Origin: Mycobacterium sp. 852013-51886_SCH5428379 | Lineage (GTDB): Bacteria; Actinomycetota; Actinomycetes; Mycobacteriales; Mycobacteriaceae | Direction of reading: 5' to 3' | NCBI RefSeq assembly: GCF_001665575.1 | Contig: NZ_LZSU01000044.1 | Location: forward strand, 1 to 64,000 | Length of the DNA: 64,000 bases | Part shown: in pieces, positions 15,625 to 23,897 of the stretch | Position numbering within the stretch: the first letter of the stretch is position 1 | How the letters are laid out: each line of letters begins with the position of its first letter | Made by a program: the position numbers and the translations under genes | Notes under the pieces: generated by a model | What the model was told of the DNA's origin: nothing | Databases searched by the model: none | What the model saw: the letters and a program-made list of their open reading frames with translations, nothing else

Positions 15625-16251
15625 TCAGCGGCTGCGCTTGCGGGCGCCGGATCTGCGCTTGGTCGCGGGTTCCACCGAATCCAGGTAACGCTCGAAGGAT
15701 TCGGTCAGCTCGGCGTGTGCGGTCTCGACCCCGACGCCCTTCTCGAGGTTGAGGAACTTCGGCAGGCTCGAGATCAGCAGCTGCAGAGCCGGTAGGGAGA
15801 GATCGCCCCACGGCCGGGCGTCCGCTCCGAATTTCGCGACGAGCGCGTCGAGTTGGACCTTGCGCACGCTCTCGGTCACCGAGGCGATCTCGGTGCGGAT
15901 CGACTTGCGATGGTTGCCCAGCGCCATGAACTCCGTCATCATCGCCCCGGTCGCCTCGTCCCAGCTGTACTCCCACAGCGCTCGCAGCGGATCCTCGGTT
16001 CGCTCCTCCAGCACTTTGTTCAGATAGGCGAGATTGCGCTCCGAATACCGCCGGATGCCGGCGACGAAGATGTCGTCGAGGGTGGGAAAGTAGTACTGCA
16101 CGAGGCTGGGGGTCACACCCGCCTTGGCGGCCAGCGCCCGGTAGGTGACGCTGGCGTAGCCCTCCTCGAGCATCATCGTCTCGACGCAGTCGAGGAGGGT
16201 GTCCCTGGTCTTCGACGTTTCGGCGCCCACGCGCCGTGCGGATGAGGCCAT
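15625..16251 (-). CDS. TetR/AcrR family transcriptional regulator
   Basis: A 208-aa regulator. The N-terminal DNA-binding domain (about residues 14-60) reads TRDTLLDCVETMMLEEGY, then TYRALAAKAGVTPSLVQYYFPTLDD, and a basic tail KRRSGARKRSR closes the protein. It is the only regulator within the P450/SDR/LLM/NTF2 cluster, so it is the best candidate to bind the repeated TGTACG-NN-TGTATAGC motif. It is divergent from the fatty acyl-AMP ligase with a 77-bp gap. Ligand unknown. Confidence 0.9.
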   Translation of the reverse strand: MASSARRVGAETSKTRDTLLDCVETMMLEEGYASVTYRALAAKAGVTPSLVQYYFPTLDDIFVAGIRRYSERNLAYLNKVLEERTEDPLRALWEYSWDEATGAMMTEFMALGNHRKSIRTEIASVTESVRKVQLDALVAKFGADARPWGDLSLPALQLLISSLPKFLNLEKGVGVETAHAELTESFERYLDSVEPATKRRSGARKRSR

Positions 16252-16315
16252 GGTCTCCTCGTTCGGTCGATTGCGGTCATTGTCTCACCCGTGCTACCGC
16301 CCGGTGCGCCGTCCC

Positions 16316-16321
16316 TAAACT
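16316..16321 (+). promoter_or_regulatory. Probable -10 element of a leaderless acyl-AMP ligase transcript
   Basis: TAAACT lies seven bases before the ATG at 16329, with no separate ribosome site at proper spacing. In mycobacteria this arrangement usually means transcription starts at the start codon. Confidence 0.4.
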
Positions 16322-16328
16322 CGAAGGT

Positions 16329-18152
16329 ATGGAAGGTGCTTCGGTTCAGGACGTCCCGGACGGGTTGCTACGCATCGAGGACTGCCTGGACGCGGACGGC
16401 CGCATCGCCCTCCCACCGGGCGTCACGCTGATCTCCCTGATCGATCGCAACATCGCCCACGTCGGCGACAGCGTGGCCTACCGGTACATCGATCACACCG
16501 GCGCGGGAGACGGAACCGTGACGGAACTGACCTGGGCTCGACTCGGGGTGCGGTTGCGCGCGGTCGGGGCCGAGGTGCAGCGGCGGTCCGCGCGCGGTGA
16601 CCGGGTGGCGGTGCTGGCGCCCCAGGGCCTGGACTACATCACCGGATTCTTCGCCGCGATCAAGGCCGGCGCGATCGCGGTACCCCTGTTCGCCCCCGAA
16701 TTGCAGGGCCACGCACAACGGCTGGAGACCGCGCTGCGCGACGCCCGCCCCTCGCTGGTGCTCACCACCTCCGCGGCGGCCGACGCCGTCGCGCACTTCC
16801 TGGCGGACCTGACGGGTGTCCCGACCCCGCAGATGGTGCTCATCGACGAGATCCCCGACAGCGCCGCTGTCGATTTCGTCGACACCGTGGTCGACGTCGA
16901 TGATGTCTCGCACCTGCAGTACACCTCGGGTGCGACGCGCCCACCGGCAGGTGTCGAGATCACCCACCGCGCGGTGGGCACGAACCTGCTGCAGATGATC
17001 CTGGCGATCGACCTGCTCGACCGAAACACCCACGGCGTCAGCTGGTTACCGCTGTTCCACGACATGGGACTGTCGATGATCGGGTTCCCGGCGGTCTACG
17101 GCGGTCACTCCACCCTGATGTCGCCGACGGCGTTCCTGCGCAGGCCGCAGCGGTGGATCCGCGCGCTGTCCGACGAGTCGCGGCAGGGCCGGGTCGTCAC
17201 CGCCGCCCCGAACTTCGCCTACGAATGGACCGCCGAGCGCGGCAGACCCGGCCCGGACGACGACGTCGACCTCGCCAATGTCGTGCTGATCGTCGGCTCG
17301 GAGCCGGTGAGTATGGCCGCCATCGAGGAGTTCAACGCGGCGTTCGGCCCCTACGGACTGCCTGCGACGGCGTTCAAACCGTCCTACGGCATCGCCGAGG
17401 CCACCCTGTTCGTGGCGACGATCGCACCTTCGGAGCGGGCCACGGCGTTGGCGGTCGACCTCGGTGAGTTGGGGGCCGGTCGGCTGGTACCGGCGGCCGG
17501 CGCCGACGCCGTCGAACTGGTCTCGTGCGGCCAGATCGCCAACAGCCAGTGGGCGGTGATCGTCGAACCCGAGTCGGGCAACGAACTCCCCGATGCGCAG
17601 ATAGGGGAGATCTGGCTGCACGGGGACAACATCGGCCGCGGCTACTGGGGGCAGCCCGAGGCGACGGCGGCGTCGTTCCGAGCCCGGCTGGGGTCGCGGC
17701 TGACCGCAGGCAGCCACGCCGACGGGGTGCCGCCGGACGGCCGCTGGTTGCGCACCGGCGACCTCGGGGCCTACCTCGACGGCGAACTGTACGTCACCGG
17801 CAGGATGGCCGATCTGCTCATTGTGGACGGGCGCGCACACTACCCCCAGCACATCGAGGCGACCGCCGCCGATGCCTCCGCGCTGGTGCGCCGGGGATAC
17901 GCCGCGGCGTTCACGGTGCCGGCGGCGAACGGGGTCGAGGTGGTGATCGTTGCCGAACGTGCCCCGGGCACGCGCGGGGCGGATCCGGGGGCGGCCGTGG
18001 CGGCGATCCGTGCCGCGGTGGCCGAGCGCCACGGGCCGACCGTCGCGCAGGTGCGCTTCGTGCCCGCCGGGTCCATCCCTCGCACTACCAGTGGCAAATT
18101 GGCGCGCCGCGCGTGCCGGGACGAATACCGCAGCGTCGTATCAGACCGGTAG
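16329..18152 (+). CDS. Fatty acyl-AMP ligase (FadD/FAAL-like)
   Basis: A 607-aa adenylate-forming enzyme. It has the AMP-binding motif LQYTSGATRPPAGV near residue 200, WLPLFHDMGL typical of FAALs and long-chain ligases, and the C-terminal TGRMADLLIVDGR hinge with TSGKLARRA carrying the terminal lysine. The FAAL-type TSG-[ST]-TR-x-PAG loop suggests that it makes acyl-adenylates for transfer to an acyl carrier rather than to CoA. There is no polyketide synthase, NRPS or carrier protein in the window, so its acceptor is unknown. The 3' end overlaps the convergent adenylate cyclase by 12 bases. Confidence 0.85.
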   Translation: MEGASVQDVPDGLLRIEDCLDADGRIALPPGVTLISLIDRNIAHVGDSVAYRYIDHTGAGDGTVTELTWARLGVRLRAVGAEVQRRSARGDRVAVLAPQGLDYITGFFAAIKAGAIAVPLFAPELQGHAQRLETALRDARPSLVLTTSAAADAVAHFLADLTGVPTPQMVLIDEIPDSAAVDFVDTVVDVDDVSHLQYTSGATRPPAGVEITHRAVGTNLLQMILAIDLLDRNTHGVSWLPLFHDMGLSMIGFPAVYGGHSTLMSPTAFLRRPQRWIRALSDESRQGRVVTAAPNFAYEWTAERGRPGPDDDVDLANVVLIVGSEPVSMAAIEEFNAAFGPYGLPATAFKPSYGIAEATLFVATIAPSERATALAVDLGELGAGRLVPAAGADAVELVSCGQIANSQWAVIVEPESGNELPDAQIGEIWLHGDNIGRGYWGQPEATAASFRARLGSRLTAGSHADGVPPDGRWLRTGDLGAYLDGELYVTGRMADLLIVDGRAHYPQHIEATAADASALVRRGYAAAFTVPAANGVEVVIVAERAPGTRGADPGAAVAAIRAAVAERHGPTVAQVRFVPAGSIPRTTSGKLARRACRDEYRSVVSDR

Positions 18153-19742
18153 CGCGAGCCGGGTCGGCTCGTCGTGCCCACGCAGGGTGACGGTGTCACC
18201 CAGGGTCCACCGTTCGCGTTCGGCCTCCGAGGCCCCGGCCACCGCCTCCGATGAGGCGACGAGCAGATCCGGTGCCTCCTTGGCGAGCTCGCAGAGCCGG
18301 GCGGCCTCGTTCACCGGTTCCCCGATGACGGTGTACTCGAAGCGTTCCTTGGCGCCCACGTTTCCGGCGACCACGATGCCGGCTGCGACGCCGATACCGG
18401 CTTTGCATTCCGGGACCTCCTCGGCCAGCCGGGTGGCGATCGCCCTTGCAGCGGCCAGCGCCTCGCCCTCCGCGTCGTCCAGCGCCACCGGCGCACCGAA
18501 GACGGCGAGCACGGCATCGCCCTCGAACTTGTTGACCAGGCCGTGGTGCCGATCCACCTCGTCGACGATCACCGCGAAGAAGCGGTTGAGCAATTCGACG
18601 ATCTCCGACGCCGGCCGGCTGGTGACCATCTGTGTGGAGCCGATGATGTCGACGAAAACCACTGCGGCATGGCGTTCTTCACCACCGAGCTCGATCTGCT
18701 GCTGCTCCGCGGCCAAGGCGACTTCGCGGCCCACGTGGCGTCCGAACAGATCTCGCACCCGCTCCCGCTCCCGCAGGCCGTGCACCATCGAGTTGAAGCC
18801 GCGCTGCAGCTCCCCGAGTTCGGTGCCGTCGAACACGACCAGATTGCAGTCCAGATCGCCTTCCTCGACGTGCTTGAGCGCCGACCGCACGACCCGCACC
18901 GGTGTGGCGACCAGCCACGCCAGCAGCCACATCAGGATCATCCCGAAGGTCAGAGCGACCACCGCGATGATCATCACCGCCACCGCGAACTGCGTCATCG
19001 AGAGGTTCTGCATGGACAGGGTGAACACCGCGAGGAGGAGGATGCCGAGCACCGGCACTCCCGAACCGAGGAGCCAGACGGTCATCGTCCGGCCCATCAC
19101 GCCGTGGGCCAGTCGGCGCGGCGGTCGGCCGGCCTCGAGGGCCTGTGCGGCGACCGGCCGCAGGGCGAACTCGGTGATCAGATAGCAGGCAGTCGCCACC
19201 ACGATGCCGGGAAATCCCACTGCGAACAGGAACCGGGGGATGAACGCGGTGTCCTGCAGCCCGTAGAGCACCGCGAACAGCACGGTGCCGATACCCCAGA
19301 GCAGCAGGGCTTGCTTCGCCACCCGCCACGGCGCCAGGAAGACGTTGCGCTGATCGTTACGGGTCGGCGTCCGCTCCTCGATGGACCAGCGCAGCGAGTT
19401 GACCGTCCGCGAGGTGATCCACGCCGTGCCGCCCATGAGTGCGACCAGCATGTAGGCGGGCACGACGGCCCACGTCAGCCATGCCGGGGCGTCGGTGAAG
19501 ACGCTGGGCACCGGAATGGCGACGGCGTTGAGCAGCAGCGAGACCGCGATGCCCAGGATGTTGGTGACCAGGAGGAAGACGGTGAGGATCACCTGGATGC
19601 GGACGCGTCGGTGACGCTGGTTCTCCTCCGGTCTACCGAGCAGCCACGACCCGTAGTCCGGCGTGCCGATCCGTCCGCTCTGTCGGGTGACCCGCTCGAG
19701 GACGTGGCCCAGGCGCCGCGGCACAGTGTTCGTGACGTTCAT
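18141..19742 (-). CDS. Membrane adenylate cyclase with HAMP domain (Rv1318c-Rv1320c type)
   Basis: A 533-aa class III cyclase. Six predicted membrane helices (about 50-290) are followed by a HAMP linker (TPVRVVRSALKHVEEGDLDC) and a catalytic domain with metal-binding Asp in VVFVDIIGSTQM and NKFEGDAVLAVFG. The Lys of NKFEGD matches the adenine-specifying residue. The usual IGDPVNEAARL motif reads IGEPVNEAARL, a Glu at the position normally Asp. It converts ATP to cAMP in response to membrane or HAMP signals. M. tuberculosis has three such genes here, this window one. Confidence 0.92.
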   Translation of the reverse strand: MNVTNTVPRRLGHVLERVTRQSGRIGTPDYGSWLLGRPEENQRHRRVRIQVILTVFLLVTNILGIAVSLLLNAVAIPVPSVFTDAPAWLTWAVVPAYMLVALMGGTAWITSRTVNSLRWSIEERTPTRNDQRNVFLAPWRVAKQALLLWGIGTVLFAVLYGLQDTAFIPRFLFAVGFPGIVVATACYLITEFALRPVAAQALEAGRPPRRLAHGVMGRTMTVWLLGSGVPVLGILLLAVFTLSMQNLSMTQFAVAVMIIAVVALTFGMILMWLLAWLVATPVRVVRSALKHVEEGDLDCNLVVFDGTELGELQRGFNSMVHGLRERERVRDLFGRHVGREVALAAEQQQIELGGEERHAAVVFVDIIGSTQMVTSRPASEIVELLNRFFAVIVDEVDRHHGLVNKFEGDAVLAVFGAPVALDDAEGEALAAARAIATRLAEEVPECKAGIGVAAGIVVAGNVGAKERFEYTVIGEPVNEAARLCELAKEAPDLLVASSEAVAGASEAERERWTLGDTVTLRGHDEPTRLALPV

Positions 19743-19791
19743 GGTGACGTCAGCCTAAGCCGCGGGACGACTGGGGCCTATGGTTGTCGGC

Positions 19792-20463
19792 GTGCGCCTC
19801 GTGATCGCCCAGTGCACCGTCGACTACGTCGGCCGGCTGACCGCCCATCTACCCTCGGCCCGGCGCCTGCTGCTGTTCAAGGCCGACGGGTCGGTGAGCG
19901 TGCACGCCGACGACCGTGCCTACAAGCCGCTCAACTGGATGAGCCCACCCTGCTGGCTCAAAGAGGAACCCGGCGACGCCCACCCGGTATGGGTCGTCGA
20001 GAACAAGGCCGGCGAGCAGCTGCGCATCACCGTCGAAGACGTCGAACACGATTCGAGCCACGAGCTGGGGGTGGATCCGGGTCTGGTCAAGGACGGCGTC
20101 GAGGCGCATCTGCAGAAGCTGCTCGCCGAACACGTGGAGTTGCTCGGCGAGGGCTACACACTGGTGCGGCGGGAGTACATGACCCCGATCGGCCCCGTGG
20201 ACCTGCTGTGCCGCGACGCCGACGGCCGGTCGGTGGCCGTGGAGATCAAGCGGCGTGGGGAGATCGACGGCGTCGAGCAGCTCACCCGCTACCTCGAACT
20301 CCTCAACCGCGACAGCCTGCTCGCGCCGGTGGCGGGGGTGTTCGCCGCCCAGCAGATCAAGCCGCAGGCCCGCACTCTCGCTACTGACCGCGGAATCCGT
20401 TGTCTGACATTGGATTACGACCAGATGCGCGGAATGGACAGTAACGAGTTCCGGCTCTTCTGA
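19792..20463 (+). CDS. nucS: Endonuclease NucS (mismatch-specific)
   Basis: A 223-aa protein that starts a non-canonical mismatch repair by cutting mismatched DNA, replacing MutS/MutL in mycobacteria. The N-terminal domain ([20 protein letters not shown]) binds DNA and dimerises. The C-terminal RecB-like nuclease domain shows GPVDLLCRD, then [22 protein letters not shown], with the catalytic Asp, Glu and Lys. I prefer GTG 19792 because family members begin with (V/M)RLVIAQ; ATG 19780 adds four residues. It is divergent from the adenylate cyclase. Confidence 0.96.
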   Translation: MRLVIAQCTVDYVGRLTAHLPSARRLLLFKADGSVSVHADDRAYKPLNWMSPPCWLKEEPGDAHPVWVVENKAGEQLRITVEDVEHDSSHELGVDPGLVKDGVEAHLQKLLAEHVELLGEGYTLVRREYMTPIGPVDLLCRDADGRSVAVEIKRRGEIDGVEQLTRYLELLNRDSLLAPVAGVFAAQQIKPQARTLATDRGIRCLTLDYDQMRGMDSNEFRLF

Positions 20464-20481
20464 CGCTCTACACTGGAACGC

Positions 20482-20778
20482 ATGCCCCGACGCCGCCCAC
20501 CACCGCGGCAGTCCCGTACGTTACCGGCCGTATTCGGCACCCGGCGTGTGGAGACCGGGCCGGACGGCTACGACTACGAGGTGCGGGCCGTGGCAGGTGC
20601 CCGCGCGACGAAACTGTACCGCTGCCCGGGCTGCGATCACCAGATCGCGCTCGGCACACCGCATCTCGTGGTGTGGCCGGCGGACGGCGGGGAGAGCGCG
20701 GCGGAGGACCGCAGGCACTGGCACACCCCGTGCTGGGCGCGCCGCGGCACCCGCGGTCCTACGCGTAAGTGGTCTTAG
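20482..20778 (+). CDS. Small zinc-finger-like conserved protein (Rv1322-like)
   Basis: A 98-aa basic protein with a CPGC pair (residues 48-51) and a downstream HWHTPCW segment that could complete a zinc site. It contains YEVRAV and a conserved HLVVWP. It keeps the position of the M. tuberculosis gene I recall as Rv1322, 18 bases after nucS, so it may be cotranscribed with it. No function is established to my knowledge; nucleic-acid binding is a guess from charge and zinc motif. Confidence 0.8.
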   Translation: MPRRRPPPRQSRTLPAVFGTRRVETGPDGYDYEVRAVAGARATKLYRCPGCDHQIALGTPHLVVWPADGGESAAEDRRHWHTPCWARRGTRGPTRKWS

Positions 20779-20787
20779 GGAGGCGGC

Positions 20788-21261
20788 TCAGTGCGCTTCT
20801 GCGGCCGGCTCGACCAGCTCGATGAGCACGCCGCCGCCGTCCTTGGGATGGATGAAGTTGATGCGCGAATTCGACGTGCCGCGCCGCGGCGCGTCGTAGA
20901 TCAACCGGACACCCTGCTCGCGCAGGCGGTCGCTGAGCGCATCGATGTCGCTGACCCGGTAGGCGAACTGCTGCAGGCCGGGGCCGCGCTTGTCCAGGAA
21001 CTTCGCGATCGTCGACTCGTCGTTGATCGGCGCCATGAGCTGGAGCTGCGTGCTGCCGACCGGGGCGCCGCGCACGGCCAGCATGGCCTCGCGGATGCCC
21101 TGCTCCTCGTTGATCTCCTCATGCAGGACGATCATCCCGAGATGGTCGTGATACCACTTGATCGCGACGTTGAGATCGCGGACCGCGATACCGACGTGGT
21201 CGACGGCGGTGACCAGGGCGGTGGCCAGTACTGGACGGGCGTCAATTTGCTCGGCAGTCAT
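20788..21261 (-). CDS. mce: Methylmalonyl-CoA epimerase
   Basis: A 157-aa VOC-fold enzyme that interconverts (2S)- and (2R)-methylmalonyl-CoA in propionate metabolism. [22 protein letters not shown] near residue 20, the metal ligands His (DHVGIAV), Gln/Glu, and the ending [10 protein letters not shown] fit the family. Start at ATG 21261; a longer frame from 21285 lacks support. It is divergent from fadA4 in the arrangement known from M. tuberculosis (Rv1322A-Rv1323). A separate B12 mutase is encoded at 60536, but there is no sign that the two are coregulated. Confidence 0.93.
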   Translation of the reverse strand: MTAEQIDARPVLATALVTAVDHVGIAVRDLNVAIKWYHDHLGMIVLHEEINEEQGIREAMLAVRGAPVGSTQLQLMAPINDESTIAKFLDKRGPGLQQFAYRVSDIDALSDRLREQGVRLIYDAPRRGTSNSRINFIHPKDGGGVLIELVEPAAEAH

Positions 21262-21353
21262 ATCGCAAAGGTAACCTAACGACATCGGTTCCGAAACGTG
21301 TGATCGGCTGTATAGCCTCGGCGGAGCCGCCCCAAACGCTTATGGAGGTAGAG

Positions 21354-22547
21354 ATGACCACGTCGGTGATCGTTGCTGGCGCCCGCACGCCGGTGGGCAA
21401 GCTCATGGGTTCGCTCAAGGATTTCTCGGGCAGTGACCTCGGCGCGATCGCGATCCGGGCAGCCCTGGAGAAGGCCTTCCCGAATGTCGAGGCCGCCCCT
21501 TCGCTCGTCGAGTACGTGATCATGGGCCAGGTGCTGACCGCGGGCGCCGGTCAGATGCCCGCCCGTCAGGCTGCCGTCGCCGCGGGAGTCCCGTGGGACG
21601 TGCCGGCGCTGACGATCAACAAGATGTGCCTGTCCGGGATCGACGCGATCGCGCTGGCCGACCAGTTGATCCGCGCCGGTGAGTTCGACGTCGTGGTGGC
21701 CGGCGGTCAGGAGTCGATGAGCCAGGCCCCGCACCTGCTGGTGAACAGCCGCTCTGGCTACAAGTACGGCGACGTCACCGCGGTCGACCACATGGCCTAC
21801 GACGGCCTGCACGACGTGTTCACCGATCAGCCGATGGGAGCGCTGACCGAGCAGCGCAACGACGTCGACAAGTTCACCCGCGCCCAGCAGGACGAGTACG
21901 CCGCGCAGTCGCATCAGCGCGCCGCCGCCGCGTGGAAGGACGGCGTCTTCGCCGACGAGGTGGTGCCGGTGTCGATCCCGCAGCGCAAGGGCGATCCGCT
22001 GGAGTTCAGCGAGGACGAGGGCATCCGGGCCAACACCACCGCCGAATCTCTCGCCGGGCTCAAGCCGGCGTTTCGCAAGGACGGCACGATCACCGCAGGC
22101 TCGGCGTCGCAGATCTCCGACGGCGCCTGCGCGGTCGTCGTGATGAACAAGGCCAAGGCCGAAGAATTGGGTCTGACCTGGCTCGCCGAGATCGGCGCCC
22201 ACGGTGTCGTCGCCGGACCCGATTCGACGCTGCAGAGCCAGCCGGCCAACGCGGTGAAGAAGGCGATTGCCAAGGAGGGAATCACCGTCGATCAGCTCGA
22301 CGTCATCGAGCTCAACGAGGCCTTCGCCGCCGTCGCACTCGCCTCGACCCAGGAACTCGGTGTCGACCCCGACAAGGTCAACACCTATGGCGGCGCGATC
22401 GCCATCGGCCATCCCATCGGGATGTCCGGCGCGCGGATCACGCTGCACGCGGCACTCGAACTGGCCCGCAGGGGGTCGGGGTACGCCGTGGCGGCCCTGT
22501 GTGGTGCGGGCGGTCAGGGCGACGCGCTCATCCTCCGTCGCCCCTGA
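21354..22547 (+). CDS. fadA4: Acetyl-CoA C-acetyltransferase
   Basis: A 397-aa thiolase that condenses or cleaves acetyl-CoA/acetoacetyl-CoA. Acylated Cys92 is in NKMCLSG, the NEAFAAV loop follows near residue 320, and [16 protein letters not shown] and CGAGGQGDA supply the other catalytic His and Cys. ATG 21354 has a strong GGAGG site. Length and context (after mce, before the thioredoxin/TPR protein) match FadA4. Confidence 0.95.
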   Translation: MTTSVIVAGARTPVGKLMGSLKDFSGSDLGAIAIRAALEKAFPNVEAAPSLVEYVIMGQVLTAGAGQMPARQAAVAAGVPWDVPALTINKMCLSGIDAIALADQLIRAGEFDVVVAGGQESMSQAPHLLVNSRSGYKYGDVTAVDHMAYDGLHDVFTDQPMGALTEQRNDVDKFTRAQQDEYAAQSHQRAAAAWKDGVFADEVVPVSIPQRKGDPLEFSEDEGIRANTTAESLAGLKPAFRKDGTITAGSASQISDGACAVVVMNKAKAEELGLTWLAEIGAHGVVAGPDSTLQSQPANAVKKAIAKEGITVDQLDVIELNEAFAAVALASTQELGVDPDKVNTYGGAIAIGHPIGMSGARITLHAALELARRGSGYAVAALCGAGGQGDALILRRP

Positions 22548-22590
22548 TCTCTACGACAGCGTGTAGTAAACGCGCGCGTCTTCAGGCACA

Positions 22591-22974
22591 ATGGCGGCCA
22601 TGACTGGCGCTTTCGATCTCCGCACCACCGCCGGCTGGCTCCGCTTCGTGGGGCTGCTGGAGGCCGTCAGCTGGGTGGGCCTGCTGACCGGCATGTACTT
22701 CAAGCACCTGGCGAGCCCGGGGACCGAGATCGGGGTGAAGATCTTCGGGCCGGCGCACGGCGGGGTGTTCGTCGCGTTCGTCGTGGTGGCCGTCATCGCG
22801 GGCATCGCCTTCGCATGGCGGCCCGGCACCTGGTTGCTGGCGGCGCTCGCCAGCATCGTGCCGCTGGGCACTGTGATCTTCCTCATATGGGCGGAGAAGA
22901 CCGGGCGGATGGGCCGCGGCGACGCCGCGCCGGCGCTGGCTCGGCCGGGCCGGACGGTCACCGAAACGACGTGA
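22591..22974 (+). CDS. DUF3817 family membrane protein
   Basis: A 127-aa protein with three predicted helices. The family core is clear: GWLRFVGLLEAVSWVGLLTGMY, then GPAHGGVFVAFVVV, then LLAALASIVPLGTVIFLIWAEK. A second DUF3817 protein is encoded at 48802-48455. Function unknown; relatives are small membrane proteins. ATG 22591 or 22600 may be used. It lies between fadA4 and the thioredoxin/TPR gene, where I do not recall a counterpart in M. tuberculosis. Confidence 0.88.
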   Translation: MAAMTGAFDLRTTAGWLRFVGLLEAVSWVGLLTGMYFKHLASPGTEIGVKIFGPAHGGVFVAFVVVAVIAGIAFAWRPGTWLLAALASIVPLGTVIFLIWAEKTGRMGRGDAAPALARPGRTVTETT

Positions 22975-22987
22975 CAGACTTACCTCT

Positions 22988-23890
22988 GTGACACGTCCAC
23001 GACCTTCGATCGGGCCCGCGCTCGCCGGCGCGGTCGACCTGTCAGCGCTCAAACAACGACCGGCCGCCGAGGGCGCAGCGCCCGGCGCCGCGGCAGGCGG
23101 CCCGGGTGGCGTCGAGGTCACCGAGGCCAATCTCGAGGCCGAGGTCCTCGTCCGGTCCAGTCAGGTCCCTGTGGTGGTGCTGCTCTGGACGCCGCGCAGT
23201 GACGCCAGCGTCGCATTGGGCCAGACCCTGTCCGAACTCGCGACCGCCGACGGGGGCAAGTGGTCGCTGGCGACGGTCAACGTCGACACCACACCGCGCG
23301 TCGCGCAGATGTTCGGCGTGCAGGCCGTGCCGACCGTCGTCGCCCTCGCCGGCGGGCAGCCGATCTCGAGCTTTCAGGGGCCGCAACCTGCCGACCAGCT
23401 GCGCCGGTGGATCGACTCCCTGCTCGAGGCCACCGCGGGCAAGCTCGCCGGCGGTCCCGACGGTGACGAGCCCGAGCAGGTCGACCCCGAAGTCGCGCGA
23501 GCCCGCGATCTGCTCGACCAGGGCGAGTTCGACGCGGCACTGGCGGCCTATGAGGCCATCCTCGCCGCCCAGCCCGGCAACGCCGAGGCCAAGGGCGCGG
23601 TACGCCAGATCGGGTTCCTGCAGCGCGCGACGACGCAGCGCCCCGAAGCCGTCGCAGCCGCCGATGCCGCACCCGAAGACATCGACGCCGCGTTCGCCGC
23701 CGCCGACGTCGAGATCCTGCAGCAGCAGGTCGAAGCAGCGTTCGAGCGGCTCATAGCTCTGGTCAAGCGCACCGCCGGCGACGACCGCACCCGGGTGCGT
23801 ACCCGGCTGATCGAGTTGTTCGAGTTGTTCGACCCCGCCGACCCCGAGGTGATCGCGGGCCGGCGCAAGCTCGCCAACGCGTTGTACTGA
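22988..23890 (+). CDS. Thioredoxin-fold TPR protein (YbbN/CnoX-like, Rv1324-like)
   Basis: A 300-aa cytosolic protein with a thioredoxin-like domain (about residues 42-155) and C-terminal TPR-like helices (about 165-300). The position of the CxxC active site reads LWTPRSDAS, so it cannot act as a disulfide reductase. VQAVPTVVALAGGQ is the cis-Pro region. By analogy with E. coli CnoX it may be a holdase that feeds clients to chaperonins (inference). An Ala/Gly/Pro-rich stretch (about 24-41) precedes the fold. GTG 22988 is 13 bases after the previous stop. Confidence 0.88.
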   Translation: MTRPRPSIGPALAGAVDLSALKQRPAAEGAAPGAAAGGPGGVEVTEANLEAEVLVRSSQVPVVVLLWTPRSDASVALGQTLSELATADGGKWSLATVNVDTTPRVAQMFGVQAVPTVVALAGGQPISSFQGPQPADQLRRWIDSLLEATAGKLAGGPDGDEPEQVDPEVARARDLLDQGEFDAALAAYEAILAAQPGNAEAKGAVRQIGFLQRATTQRPEAVAAADAAPEDIDAAFAAADVEILQQQVEAAFERLIALVKRTAGDDRTRVRTRLIELFELFDPADPEVIAGRRKLANALY

Positions 23891-23897
23891 CGCCGTT

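Noticed and set aside
18543-20387. A 614-codon plus-strand frame covering the adenylate cyclase and nucS
   Set aside because: It is antisense to the cyclase and out of frame with nucS, both well-supported genes; its protein is low-complexity.
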